Of a stretch of DNA of 64,000 nucleotides, positions 7,346 through 16,133 are shown piece after piece. Every line of letters starts with the position of its first letter. The stretch's first letter is position 1. The translations under genes were made by a program, and so were the position numbers. The stretch covers positions 2,170,001 through 2,234,000 of the forward strand of contig CBDHHE010000001.1 in assembly GCA_965263335.1 (NCBI GenBank), in the 5' to 3' direction. This DNA comes from Thermohalobaculum sp965263335. Lineage in GTDB: Bacteria; Pseudomonadota; Alphaproteobacteria; Rhodobacterales; Rhodobacteraceae. Below the pieces are notes generated by a model. It was given only the letters and a program-made list of their open reading frames with translations. It was not told the origin of the DNA and ran no database searches.

Positions 7346-8857
7346 ATGATGACGACGCTCTCCGAAAATATCTCGAAGCTCGAGCGGTTTTTACAACGCC
7401 ATCGCGCAGGCGGCATTCCGAATCGGATCGCCGGTACAGATGCGCCAGGGGAGCTCGGGACGTTCGAGGCGATCTCGCCTGTCGACAAGAGCGCGATCTG
7501 CGAAGTGGCCAGAAGCGGGTCGTCCGACATCGACGCTGCAGCCCGGGCCGCAGCAGACGCCTTCCCGGCGTGGCGCGACACGCCGGCGGCCGAGCGCAAA
7601 AGGCTTCTCGTCCGCGTTGCCGAAGCAATCGAGGCGCGCGCCGAGGAAATCGCCTTCTGCGAGTGCTGGGACACCGGTCAGACTCTGCGCTTCATGTCGA
7701 AGGCGGCCCTGCGAGGTGCGGAGAACTTCCGGTTCTTCGCCGATCAGGTCATCGCGGCCCGCGACGGCAAGAACACCTACTCACCCACCTTGATGAACCT
7801 CTCGGCACGGGTACCAATCGGTCCAGTTGGCGTGATCACCCCTTGGAACACGCCGTTCATGCTCTCGACGTGGAAGATCGCCCCAGCGCTGGCTGCGGGC
7901 TGCACAGTGGTGCACAAACCCGCCGAGGACAGCCCTCTCTCGGGCCGCCTTTTGGTCGAGATCGCCGAGGAGGCAGGTCTGCCGCACGGTGTGCTCAACA
8001 GCGTGAATGGCTACGGTCACGAGGCGGGCGCCGCCCTTTGTGAGCATCCAATGATCAGAGCCATCGCATTTGTCGGTGAAAGCCAGACCGGTTCACTGAT
8101 CATGAAGCAGGGCGCGGATACCCTGAAGCGGGTGCATCTCGAGCTCGGCGGCAAGAACCCGGTCATCGTGTTCGATGACGCCGACCTCGAGCGCGCACTC
8201 GATGCTGTTGTCTTCATGATCTACTCGATCAACGGCGAGCGGTGCACATCGTCCTCGCGTCTGCTGATCCAAGACACCATCCGCGAAGACTTCGAGGCAA
8301 AGCTCGTCGATCGGGTCAACCGGATCAAAGTCGGCCATCCGCTGGATCCGGACAGCGTCATCGGCCCACTGATCAGCCAGACGCATTTCGACAAGGTGAC
8401 CGGTTACTTTGACGTGGCGAGAGCTGAAGGCGCCAAGATCGCCGCAGGCGGCACATCTGATTGCAGCGAGGGATACTTCGTCCAGCCGACCCTGTTCACC
8501 AGTGCCGACAACAGCATGCGGATCGCGCGTGAGGAGATCTTCGGCCCGGTGCTGACATCAATTCCGTTCACCACCGAGGATGACGCGCTTGCCATCGCCA
8601 ATGACACCCCATACGGGCTGACGGGGTACGTCTGGACCAACGATCTCACCCGCGCACTCCGGTTCACAGACCGGCTGGAGGCCGGCATGATCTGGGTGAA
8701 TTCCGAGAACGTGCGCCACCTCCCCACGCCATTTGGTGGCGTGAAGGCCAGCGGCATCGGACGCGATGGAGGAGATTGGTCTTTCGAGTTCTACATGGAG
8801 CAAAAGCACATCGGAATTGCCACCGGCCAGCACAAGATCCCGCGGCTCGGAGGCTAG
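7346..8857 (+). CDS. hpaE: 5-carboxymethyl-2-hydroxymuconate semialdehyde dehydrogenase
   Basis: A 503-residue aldehyde dehydrogenase with all usual residues: Asn168 in TPWNTP, Glu266 in LELGGKNP and the nucleophile Cys300 in NGERCTSSSR. Length and the C-terminal pattern (FGGVKASGIGRDGG) fit the HpaE subfamily, which oxidises the semialdehyde made by homoprotocatechuate ring cleavage. It starts immediately after the hpaF stop and ends immediately before the hpaD start (two ATG codons are possible, 7346 and 7349). Context, between the isomerase and the extradiol dioxygenase, makes the HpaE role more likely than a general aldehyde dehydrogenase. Confidence 0.9.
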   Translation: MMTTLSENISKLERFLQRHRAGGIPNRIAGTDAPGELGTFEAISPVDKSAICEVARSGSSDIDAAARAAADAFPAWRDTPAAERKRLLVRVAEAIEARAEEIAFCECWDTGQTLRFMSKAALRGAENFRFFADQVIAARDGKNTYSPTLMNLSARVPIGPVGVITPWNTPFMLSTWKIAPALAAGCTVVHKPAEDSPLSGRLLVEIAEEAGLPHGVLNSVNGYGHEAGAALCEHPMIRAIAFVGESQTGSLIMKQGADTLKRVHLELGGKNPVIVFDDADLERALDAVVFMIYSINGERCTSSSRLLIQDTIREDFEAKLVDRVNRIKVGHPLDPDSVIGPLISQTHFDKVTGYFDVARAEGAKIAAGGTSDCSEGYFVQPTLFTSADNSMRIAREEIFGPVLTSIPFTTEDDALAIANDTPYGLTGYVWTNDLTRALRFTDRLEAGMIWVNSENVRHLPTPFGGVKASGIGRDGGDWSFEFYMEQKHIGIATGQHKIPRLGG

Positions 8858-9841
8858 GTGATGCCCGTTCCCGCCCCAGTACTCTATCCCCCCTTCAACA
8901 TCGTGCGCCTCAGCCATGCCGAATACCGGGTGACCGACCTTGCCCGGACGCGTGCGTTCTATGTCGACACGATGGGACTACAGGTCAGCCATCAGGATGA
9001 GCGGACGCTCTATCTGCGTGCGCTCGAGGAACGCGGGCATCATTGTCTGAAATTCGTTGCAGCAGAGGAAGCCGGTGTCGGCGTGCTGGGCTTCAAACTT
9101 TTTGACGCGCCCGATCTCGACAAGGCGGCCACGTTCTTCGAAGCCAAGGGCCTGCCCGTCGACTGGGTCGAGCAGCCCTTCATGGGACGCACGTTGCGCA
9201 CGCGAGACCCGTGGGGCATTCCGCTTGAGTTCTACGTCGATATGCACAGGCTCGCCCCCATCCACCAGCAGTATGCTCTCTACCGCGGTGTCCGGCCGCT
9301 CCGTATCGACCACTTCAATATGTTCAGCACGGATGTGGATGCCTCGGTCGCGTTCTACAACGAAATCGGGTTTCGGGTGACCGAGTACACCGAGGACGCG
9401 GAGACCGGCAAATGCTGGGCCGTCTGGATGCACCGCAAGGGCGGCGTGCATGATGTTGCGTTCACGAACGGACGTGGGCCACGGCTCCATCACACCGCCT
9501 TTTGGGTGCCGAGCATCCAGGCGATCGTCGATCTTCTGGATCTGATGGCCACGACCGGGTGGGTGACACACATCGAACGCGGCCCCGGACGGCACGGCAT
9601 ATCGAATGCCTTTTTCCTCTATGTGCTCGATCCCGATGGACACCGCATCGAAATCTACGTCTCAGACTATCAGACCGTCGATCCTGATCTCGAGCCGATC
9701 AAATGGGACCTGAAGGATCCGCAGCGCCAGACCCTCTGGGGTGCGCCGGCGCCGCGTTCCTGGTTTGAAAATGGCAGCCGCTTTGACGGCGCCGAAGTCG
9801 GTGAGCCCGTGCTCAAGGCCCAACCCATCATCGCTCCCTGA
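8858..9841 (+). CDS. hpaD: 3,4-dihydroxyphenylacetate (homoprotocatechuate) 2,3-dioxygenase
   Basis: The 327-residue protein has two vicinal-oxygen-chelate modules (about residues 14-128 and 148-270). Expected metal ligands are His152 in RIDHFN, His212 in LHHTAF and Glu265 in HRIEIY, with the acid/base His198 in GVHDVAF. These positions run in step with the well-studied Brevibacterium homoprotocatechuate dioxygenase (155, 214, 267 and 200, from memory). It would cleave homoprotocatechuate next to the diol to the muconate semialdehyde used by HpaE. The C-terminal tail after the WG..P.SW motif is shorter than in the roughly 365-residue actinobacterial enzyme. Confidence 0.9.
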   Translation: MMPVPAPVLYPPFNIVRLSHAEYRVTDLARTRAFYVDTMGLQVSHQDERTLYLRALEERGHHCLKFVAAEEAGVGVLGFKLFDAPDLDKAATFFEAKGLPVDWVEQPFMGRTLRTRDPWGIPLEFYVDMHRLAPIHQQYALYRGVRPLRIDHFNMFSTDVDASVAFYNEIGFRVTEYTEDAETGKCWAVWMHRKGGVHDVAFTNGRGPRLHHTAFWVPSIQAIVDLLDLMATTGWVTHIERGPGRHGISNAFFLYVLDPDGHRIEIYVSDYQTVDPDLEPIKWDLKDPQRQTLWGAPAPRSWFENGSRFDGAEVGEPVLKAQPIIAP

Positions 9842-9850
9842 GAGGTGCAC

Positions 9851-10702
9851 ATGCGCTTTGCCAGCTACATCTCCCAAGGCCAAGCCTTCTATGGCGCCGT
9901 CGCCGGGGGTGGCATGATCGCCCTAAGTCCGGAGTTCCCGGATTGGGCAACGATGCGCGACGTGATCGCAGCCGGGGGTCTGGGCGCTTTGGAAGATGCC
10001 GCACGTGGTAGAGAGGTCACCCACACCACTTTCGAGTACGCGATCCCGGTCCCTGACCCGCAACGCATTATCTGCGTCGGTGTGAACTTTCCGGATCGCA
10101 ATGCAGAATACAGAGACGGCAGCGACCAGCCCAAGCACATGTCCCTGTTCCCACGCTTCCCTTCCTCGTTCACCGGTCATGAAAAGCCTTTGATCCGCCC
10201 ACCCGAAAGCGACAAGCTCGACTACGAGGGTGAGGTTGCAGTGGTGATTGGCTCGGGCGGTCGGCGCATCGCGCCGGAGGATGCATATGAGCATATCGCG
10301 GCACTGACGCTCTGCAACGAAGGCACAATCCGCGATTGGGTGCGCCATGCAAAGTTCAATGTGACCCAGGGCAAGAACTGGGACCGCTCGGGTTCCATAG
10401 GCCCCTGGCTCGTGCCGTTCACAGACGCAGCACAACTGGATGAGGCTCGGATCGTGACGCGCGTCAACGGTGAAGTCCGCCAGGACGATGTGCTCGCCAG
10501 AATGATGTTTCCGATCCGCGAGGAGATCGCCTACATCTCTACCTTCACCACGCTCTCGCCGGGCGACATCATCGTCACAGGCACACCCACGGGCGCAGGC
10601 GCTCGGTTTGACCCGCCCCGGTTCCTGAAACCCGGTGATGTCATCGAGGTGGAAGTCGAAGGCATCGGGCTCCTGCGCAATGGTGTCGAGGACGAGGGAT
10701 GA
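9851..10702 (+). CDS. hpaG: Fumarylacetoacetate-hydrolase-family enzyme, HpaG-like decarboxylase/isomerase
   Basis: A 283-residue FAH-fold protein. The N-terminal part holds ICVGVNFPDRNAEY near residue 74, then DYEGEVAVVIG with two acidic metal ligands near residues 124-126, and the conserved NEG.IRDW, GPWLVP, VNGE.RQ and TGTPTGAG motifs. By context it is the decarboxylase that turns the oxo-pentene-tricarboxylate from HpaF into 2-hydroxyhepta-2,4-dienedioate. It is a single FAH domain, unlike the two-domain HpaG of E. coli. ATG 9851 follows GAGAGG at 9841-9846; a GTG two codons earlier is less likely. It overlaps hpaH by 4 bases. Confidence 0.85.
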   Translation: MRFASYISQGQAFYGAVAGGGMIALSPEFPDWATMRDVIAAGGLGALEDAARGREVTHTTFEYAIPVPDPQRIICVGVNFPDRNAEYRDGSDQPKHMSLFPRFPSSFTGHEKPLIRPPESDKLDYEGEVAVVIGSGGRRIAPEDAYEHIAALTLCNEGTIRDWVRHAKFNVTQGKNWDRSGSIGPWLVPFTDAAQLDEARIVTRVNGEVRQDDVLARMMFPIREEIAYISTFTTLSPGDIIVTGTPTGAGARFDPPRFLKPGDVIEVEVEGIGLLRNGVEDEG

Positions 10703-11505
10703 CTCTCACCGATACCGAGATCCGCAGCGTCGCCGAGGATTTGCTTGAGGCGGAAACACTACGACAGCAAATCGGGCTCATCTCGTTGCGCCACCCCGGC
10801 CTGGACATGGACGGCGCATACGCAATCCAGAAGGCGCTGATCGAGGCCAAGCTCGCCGCGGGTCGCAAGATCATCGGTTGGAAAATCGGGCTTACCTCGA
10901 AGGCCATGCAGGCAGCGCTTGGGATCGATGTTCCTGACAGCGGCATTCTCTTCGATGACATGTGGTTTGCGAATGGCGAGACAGTGCCTGCGGGACGGTT
11001 CATCCAACCGCGGATAGAAGCCGAGATCGCGTTCCTCATGAACGCACCACTCGCCGGTGAAGGCGTGACACGCGAAGAGGTGCTTGCAGCAACGCAAAGC
11101 ATCACGCCTGCGATCGAGATCCTCGACACACGGATCCTGAGGCGCGACCCGGCATCGGGCAAGGCCCGGATCATCACCGACACGATCAGCGACAACGCGG
11201 CGAACGCGGGAATCGTGCTCGGTCCCGAGCACCACGACGCGAATGTTGTCGATATGCGTTGGGTGGGTGCGATCGTCACCCGAGATGGTGAGGTGGAAGA
11301 AACCGGCCTCGGCGCAGGTGTGCTGAACGATCCTGTCGAGAGTGTGGTGTGGCTCGCCAGGCGCATGGCCAACTATGGCCAAAGCATCGAAGCCGGGCAT
11401 GTGATACTCTCAGGCAGCTTCATTCGACCGCTCGAATGTCCGCCCGGCACGCATATCCACGCGGATTTCGGCAGTTTCGGCTCGGTCGAAATCAGCTTCG
11501 CCTAG
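10699..11505 (+). CDS. hpaH: 2-oxo-hept-4-ene-1,7-dioate hydratase
   Basis: The 268-residue protein belongs to the hydratase/decarboxylase (MhpD/HpaH) family: GWKIGLTSKAMQ near residue 59, QPRIEAEIAF near residue 96 with the metal-binding Glu pair, and SITPAIEILDTRI. It hydrates 2-oxo-hept-4-ene-1,7-dioate (OHED) to the 4-hydroxy acid, the last step before aldol cleavage to pyruvate and succinic semialdehyde. The aldolase HpaI that would follow is not found in this window. It overlaps hpaG by 4 bases (ATGA) and is followed 45 bases later by the P450 gene on the same strand. Confidence 0.9.
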   Translation: MTLTDTEIRSVAEDLLEAETLRQQIGLISLRHPGLDMDGAYAIQKALIEAKLAAGRKIIGWKIGLTSKAMQAALGIDVPDSGILFDDMWFANGETVPAGRFIQPRIEAEIAFLMNAPLAGEGVTREEVLAATQSITPAIEILDTRILRRDPASGKARIITDTISDNAANAGIVLGPEHHDANVVDMRWVGAIVTRDGEVEETGLGAGVLNDPVESVVWLARRMANYGQSIEAGHVILSGSFIRPLECPPGTHIHADFGSFGSVEISFA

Positions 11506-11550
11506 TCTCTTCTGCGTCGCGATTGCATCCGACGGTCACGGGGGAAAGTC

Positions 11551-12831
11551 ATGACGGAGACAGCTTATCACCGCATTCGGCCGCGCCCGAAGACAGCGCC
11601 GTCCGGTTGCCCGGTCGACACGACGTTTTCGCCTTTCACCGACGACTATCTCCGCGATCCCTACCCCGCATTGCGTCAACGTCTCGCCGACAGTCCGGTC
11701 TTCTATGCCGAGGAGCTCGGCTATCTCGTGCTCACCCGCATGGAGGATGTGGCCGAGGTTTTCCGCCGCAAGGAGGACTTTTCATCCGAGAATGTGCAGG
11801 ATCCAGTTCTGCCGATCTGCGAGGCGGCCCGTGAAGCGCTGAACGTTCCCGACTACCGACCGATTGCCGTCATGTCGAACCGGGCGCAGCCCGACCACAC
11901 GCGGATCCGCAAACACACACAAGCCGGGTTTTCGGCGCGGCGAATGAAGATCCTCGAGCCCTATCTGCGGCGACGCTGCGAAGAGATGGTCGATGCGATG
12001 CTCGCAAGCGGCGCGCCGGCTGAGTTCGTGCAGGCAATCGGCCATCCGCTTCCAGGCGAGATGATCTTCCGGCTGATCGGTTTTCCGCAAGCGGACGATG
12101 CGCGCCTGAAATCATGGACCACCAACCGCCTTGCCTTCACGTGGGGCCGAACGGAGGATGACGAGCAGGTCGACATCGCCCGGAACATGCTCACCTACTG
12201 GCGCTACTGCGCCGACTTTGTGCGCCAACGTGCCGAGATCCCGGCGGACGACTTCACGTCCGAGTTGCTCGCCGCCCACAAAGCAGACCCCGAGGATTTG
12301 AGCTATCCAGAGGTCGAGTCGGTGATCTACGGGCTGTCCTTCGCAGGCCACGAGATCGTCAGCAACATGCTCGCCAACAGCCTCATCAGCCTCCTGACCC
12401 ACCGATCCGAATGGCGCAAGATCTGTGATGATCCGGCGAAGATCCCAAATGCGGTGGAGGAGATCCTCCGCTTCAACTCACCCCAGACCAGTTGGCGGCG
12501 CGTCGCCGTCCGAGACACCGAGATCGCGGGCTACAAGATACCAGAGGGCACACAGGTTTTTCTTTCCCTGGCGGCGGCGAACCATGATCATGCTCTCTTT
12601 GAAGAACCCGCAATACTGGACATCGAACGCTCCAACGCGCGCGGCCATATCGCGTTCGGTCGGGGCATTCACTTCTGCCTTGGCAGCCGGCTCGCCACAC
12701 TCGAAGGGATTGTTCTGCTGGAGACCCTTGTCTCGAAGGTGCCCGACCTCGAACTGGTGCCTGACCAGCAGCTTACCTATTTCCCGAACTTCACGTTCCG
12801 CGGTCCGGCAGAACTTCACCTGACCTGGTAG
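11551..12831 (+). CDS. Cytochrome P450 (bacterial class)
   Basis: A 426-residue soluble P450. The heme-thiolate loop FGRGIHFCLG has the ligand Cys376; the K-helix EEILR gives the ExxR pair Glu304/Arg307. The I-helix reads AGHEIVSN at residues 265-272, so the usual acid-threonine pair is Glu268 followed by Ile269, and the conserved distal Thr is missing. No membrane anchor, ferredoxin or reductase is fused or adjacent. In the hpa operon it may hydroxylate or O-demethylate a phenylacetate-type precursor to homoprotocatechuate; this is inferred from position only. It converges with the ligase gene 18 bases downstream. Confidence 0.9.
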   Translation: MTETAYHRIRPRPKTAPSGCPVDTTFSPFTDDYLRDPYPALRQRLADSPVFYAEELGYLVLTRMEDVAEVFRRKEDFSSENVQDPVLPICEAAREALNVPDYRPIAVMSNRAQPDHTRIRKHTQAGFSARRMKILEPYLRRRCEEMVDAMLASGAPAEFVQAIGHPLPGEMIFRLIGFPQADDARLKSWTTNRLAFTWGRTEDDEQVDIARNMLTYWRYCADFVRQRAEIPADDFTSELLAAHKADPEDLSYPEVESVIYGLSFAGHEIVSNMLANSLISLLTHRSEWRKICDDPAKIPNAVEEILRFNSPQTSWRRVAVRDTEIAGYKIPEGTQVFLSLAAANHDHALFEEPAILDIERSNARGHIAFGRGIHFCLGSRLATLEGIVLLETLVSKVPDLELVPDQQLTYFPNFTFRGPAELHLTW

Positions 12832-12849
12832 CCAACCGGGCGACGCACC

Positions 12850-14163
12850 TCAGTAGACCCTAGAGTAGGCCGCATGTACTTCGGCCTCATCAAGTCCCTC
12901 AAGGTGCGCAATCTCACCCCGCTTGTGCTTCAGATAGACATCAATGAACTCCGGCGGGAACCAGTCCCGCGCCACTGCATGCTCTTCCAGCAACGAGAGC
13001 GCCTCGACCAACGACCCGGGAAGACGCCGGATACCGCGCGCGGTCAACGCCGCATCATCGAGAAGGGACAGATCTTCTGCCGTCGGCTCCGGCGGCACGC
13101 GCTTGTTCCTGATGCCGTCGAGCCCCGCCCAGACCAACGCGGCCAGTTGCAGGTAGGGGCTGGCTGCATTGTCGCCTGCGCGAAACTCGACGTGGAATTG
13201 CCGGGCAACATCGCTGCCTGCTGTTTCCTGTACCGGGCAGATCCGCACCGACGCTTCCCGGTCGCGCAGTCCCAGGTTGTTGAATGCTGCGCTCCAGCGG
13301 TGCGGGATCAACCGCCCGTAGGAAACAACGCTCGGTGCCGTGAAAGCGGTGAGCGCAGGGAGATGGTGCAAAACTCCGGCGACAAACTCTCCAGCCACAC
13401 CGCTCATGCCGCCGACGCCGGCAGGATCGTGGCTCGCCGGATTGCCTGCCGCATCCCACAGGCTCATGTGAATGTGCAAGCCGTTTCCGACACCGCCTGC
13501 ATCAAGCACCGGGGTGAAAGTGATCCGCTCGCTCATACGCTGCGCCGTTGCGCGTGCCATTTCGCGCATGATGACCGCGTGGTCGGCGGCAACAACACCG
13601 GTCTGGGGCCGCATCGTGACCTCGTACTGCGCAGGCCCCCATTCCCTCAGGAAACTGTCCGGTTCGACCCCCGCCGCGCGCATGGCGGCGATGTACGCCT
13701 CGCCGAAGGCCTGTTTGGCGCGGAAACCAGTCAGTCCAAAGCCCGAACCGAAATCGGTCTCGTCTTCGAGAAACTGCAGCTCCATCTCGAATGCTGACCT
13801 CAGCATCAAACCTGTCTCTTGGGTCAACGCATTCAGCGCGGAACGCAGGATCGAGCGAGGACAACAAGACCATGGGGACCCATCTGTCTGGCGGATGTCG
13901 CCGAGGAACCAATGGTCGACCGGTCCACCGTCTCCAAAGTCGACACGAACTTCGGTCGTGGGGTCAGGCACGAGGAACAAGTCACCGAGAGCCCCGAACG
14001 GCGTGTCAGCAATCGAGTTGAACGCGGTGATCTGCGCATTGGTCGGCACCCAGCCGATGCCGCGTTCGAGCTTTGCCGGCAGATCCGCCGCCGGGATCCC
14101 CTTGCCTTTGACCAGGCCTGAGAGGTCCGAACAGCAGACCATGACCAATGCCTCTCGATTCAT
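12850..14163 (-). CDS. Glutamine-synthetase-family ligase (possible gamma-glutamylamide synthetase)
   Basis: The 437-residue product from ATG 14163 has the two-part GS fold. Catalytic-domain motifs are visible: FEMELQFLE (metal Glu), REWGPAQYEVTM, NGLHIHMSLWD (the ammonia/ATP His region), SYGRLIPHRWS and FHVEFRAGDNAASPY (metal site). N-terminal similarity to housekeeping GlnA is weak, so it more likely belongs to the amine-ligating branch (gamma-glutamylputrescine, isopropylamine or anilide synthetases). A longer reading from 14229 adds 22 unlikely residues. Between a P450 catabolic operon and an N-compound importer, it may glutamylate an amine substrate; this is inference. Its start is divergent from the Liv operon at 14309. 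Confidence 0.82.
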   Translation of the reverse strand: MNREALVMVCCSDLSGLVKGKGIPAADLPAKLERGIGWVPTNAQITAFNSIADTPFGALGDLFLVPDPTTEVRVDFGDGGPVDHWFLGDIRQTDGSPWSCCPRSILRSALNALTQETGLMLRSAFEMELQFLEDETDFGSGFGLTGFRAKQAFGEAYIAAMRAAGVEPDSFLREWGPAQYEVTMRPQTGVVAADHAVIMREMARATAQRMSERITFTPVLDAGGVGNGLHIHMSLWDAAGNPASHDPAGVGGMSGVAGEFVAGVLHHLPALTAFTAPSVVSYGRLIPHRWSAAFNNLGLRDREASVRICPVQETAGSDVARQFHVEFRAGDNAASPYLQLAALVWAGLDGIRNKRVPPEPTAEDLSLLDDAALTARGIRRLPGSLVEALSLLEEHAVARDWFPPEFIDVYLKHKRGEIAHLEGLDEAEVHAAYSRVY

Positions 14164-14308
14164 CACCCTACCCCTTGTCTGGTCATCCGATTGGCGATCA
14201 TTCTGAACTTTCCGCTTGATGCGTTGCAAGGACTGGGCGCTCTATGGGGAGCGATGGGTGAACGCGACGGCACTCGAAAGGCCCTGCGTTCACCAAAGTG
14301 GGGAGACA

Positions 14309-16111
14309 ATGCTCAACCGACCCTGGATAGGTATTGCCGGATATGTGCTGCTCCTGCTCGGTGCGGCGGCGATCGCGAGCGCGCTCGGCGGGTCGGCCGA
14401 ACGGGTGCTGATCGTGTTTTTCATCAGCCTCATCGCGATTCTTGGCATCGGCATTTACTCCGGCAATTCGGGGATCCTCAGCTTCGGCCATCTCGCTTTC
14501 ATGGGAATCGGCGCCTATGCGTCCGCGCTTCTGACGATGCCGGTGCAGATGAAGCAGGTCAGTCTCGCAAATCTGCCCCCCTTCCTCGCCGACGCGCATA
14601 TGGGATTGTTCATGGCGGCGGTGGTGGCGATGCTCTTCGCGATGGCTGTCGCGCTTTTGGTCGGTATCGTGATCTCCAAACTCGAAGGCTCAGCCGCCAC
14701 CATAGCGACACTCGGGCTTCTTGTGATCGTGCACGGCATCATCATCGGCGCACGGGATATCACGCGCGGCAGCCAGTCGTTTTTCGGGGTACCGAGGCTC
14801 ACCGATCTCTGGATTGCCGCAGGGTGTGCAGTGCTGGCGATCGTCGTCGCCAGGCTGTTTCGCGACTCGGTGATCGGATTGAAGCTCCGCGCGGCGCGGG
14901 ACGACGGACTTGCGGCGGGAGCGATGGGGGTGAGCGTGCGGCGGCATCGCTTGATCGCCTGGGTCGCGAGTGCAGGACTGGTGGCGCTCGCGGGTGTCCT
15001 GCTCGGCCACTTCCTCGGCGCCTTCTCGGTCAAGAAGTTCTACTTCGTCGACACGTTCGCCCTGCTCGCCATGCTCATTGTCGGTGGGATGGCCACGGTC
15101 TCGGGCGCATTGGCAGGGGCGGTGCTGATCACCATCGTCACCGAAGTTCTGCGCAGGGTCGAGAGCGGGGTGGAGATCTTCGGCTACGCGACGCCCGAAC
15201 TCTTTGGCACCACTCAGATCGGCATCGGGTTGATCATACTGCTGGTGATGTATCGACGCAGTGCCGGGCTTCTCGACCGCTTGGAGTGGGATGAACTGCT
15301 CTTTCGACCATCGCAGGCCACATCTCCGCAATCCCTACCACCGAAAGTGCCGGACACCGAAACGCACAGTCTCGAGGCAGTCGGCGTGACCAAGGCCTTT
15401 GATGGTCTGATCGCAGTCAACAACGTCTCCCTCAGGCTTGAGCAACGCGAGATCGTGGGCTTGATCGGTCCCAATGGCTCGGGAAAGACCACCCTCCTGA
15501 ACGCGCTGTCGGGTGTTCTTCCCGCAAGCGAAGGGCGTGTTCTCCTGGATGGAACCGATGTGTCGGGCGCGCCAGCCGCAACGCTCGCCGGCATGGGGCT
15601 GGGTCGCACCTTTCAGAACATCCGCCTCTTCACATCGCTTTCAGTTCGCCAGAATGTCGCCGTCGCGGCGTTGCGGGGCTGGCCGAGAGCCCACGATGCC
15701 GAGGCGCGCACAGCCGAAGCTCTGGCGGCAATGGGCCTCTCGGACCGCGCGAATGTCCAGGCATCAACCCTCAGCTATGGCGATCAGCGCCGCGTCGAAA
15801 TTGCACGGGCCCTCGCGCTCGCGCCGCGGTTCCTCTTCCTGGACGAGCCGGCAGCGGGCATGAACCGCGAGGAAACGGACGCGCTGATGGGAGACCTGAA
15901 GGCATTGCGCGAACGCTACGGAATGGGAATTCTGATTGTGGATCACGATCTTCCGTTGATCATGCGGCTCTGCGAGCGTGTCGTGGTCATGAACGAAGGC
16001 GCAGTGATCGCCGAAGGAGCGCCCGAAGAGGTGCAGAGAACTGCCAGCGTCATCGAGGCCTATCTCGGACGACGGGGCAGAGAACAGGTGGCAGGGGCAT
16101 TGTCGGGCTGA
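14309..16111 (+). CDS. livMG: Fused branched-chain amino acid-type ABC permease and ATPase (LivM-LivG)
   Basis: A 600-residue fusion. Residues 1-320 are a LivM-type permease with about nine hydrophobic segments; residues 350-590 are a LivG-type ATPase with Walker A GPNGSGKTT, signature LSYGDQRRVEIARAL and Walker B FLFLDEPAAGM. The frame is continuous across the junction, so it is a true fusion rather than two overlapping genes. ATG 14309 follows GGGGAGA at 14300-14306. With LivK, LivF and LivH downstream it makes a complete importer. Homologues of this transporter class often take up amides, urea or aromatic acids besides amino acids, which fits the amidase-type genes downstream. Confidence 0.9.
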   Translation: MLNRPWIGIAGYVLLLLGAAAIASALGGSAERVLIVFFISLIAILGIGIYSGNSGILSFGHLAFMGIGAYASALLTMPVQMKQVSLANLPPFLADAHMGLFMAAVVAMLFAMAVALLVGIVISKLEGSAATIATLGLLVIVHGIIIGARDITRGSQSFFGVPRLTDLWIAAGCAVLAIVVARLFRDSVIGLKLRAARDDGLAAGAMGVSVRRHRLIAWVASAGLVALAGVLLGHFLGAFSVKKFYFVDTFALLAMLIVGGMATVSGALAGAVLITIVTEVLRRVESGVEIFGYATPELFGTTQIGIGLIILLVMYRRSAGLLDRLEWDELLFRPSQATSPQSLPPKVPDTETHSLEAVGVTKAFDGLIAVNNVSLRLEQREIVGLIGPNGSGKTTLLNALSGVLPASEGRVLLDGTDVSGAPAATLAGMGLGRTFQNIRLFTSLSVRQNVAVAALRGWPRAHDAEARTAEALAAMGLSDRANVQASTLSYGDQRRVEIARALALAPRFLFLDEPAAGMNREETDALMGDLKALRERYGMGILIVDHDLPLIMRLCERVVVMNEGAVIAEGAPEEVQRTASVIEAYLGRRGREQVAGALSG

Positions 16112-16133
16112 AACGACAGACAAGGAGAGAGCG

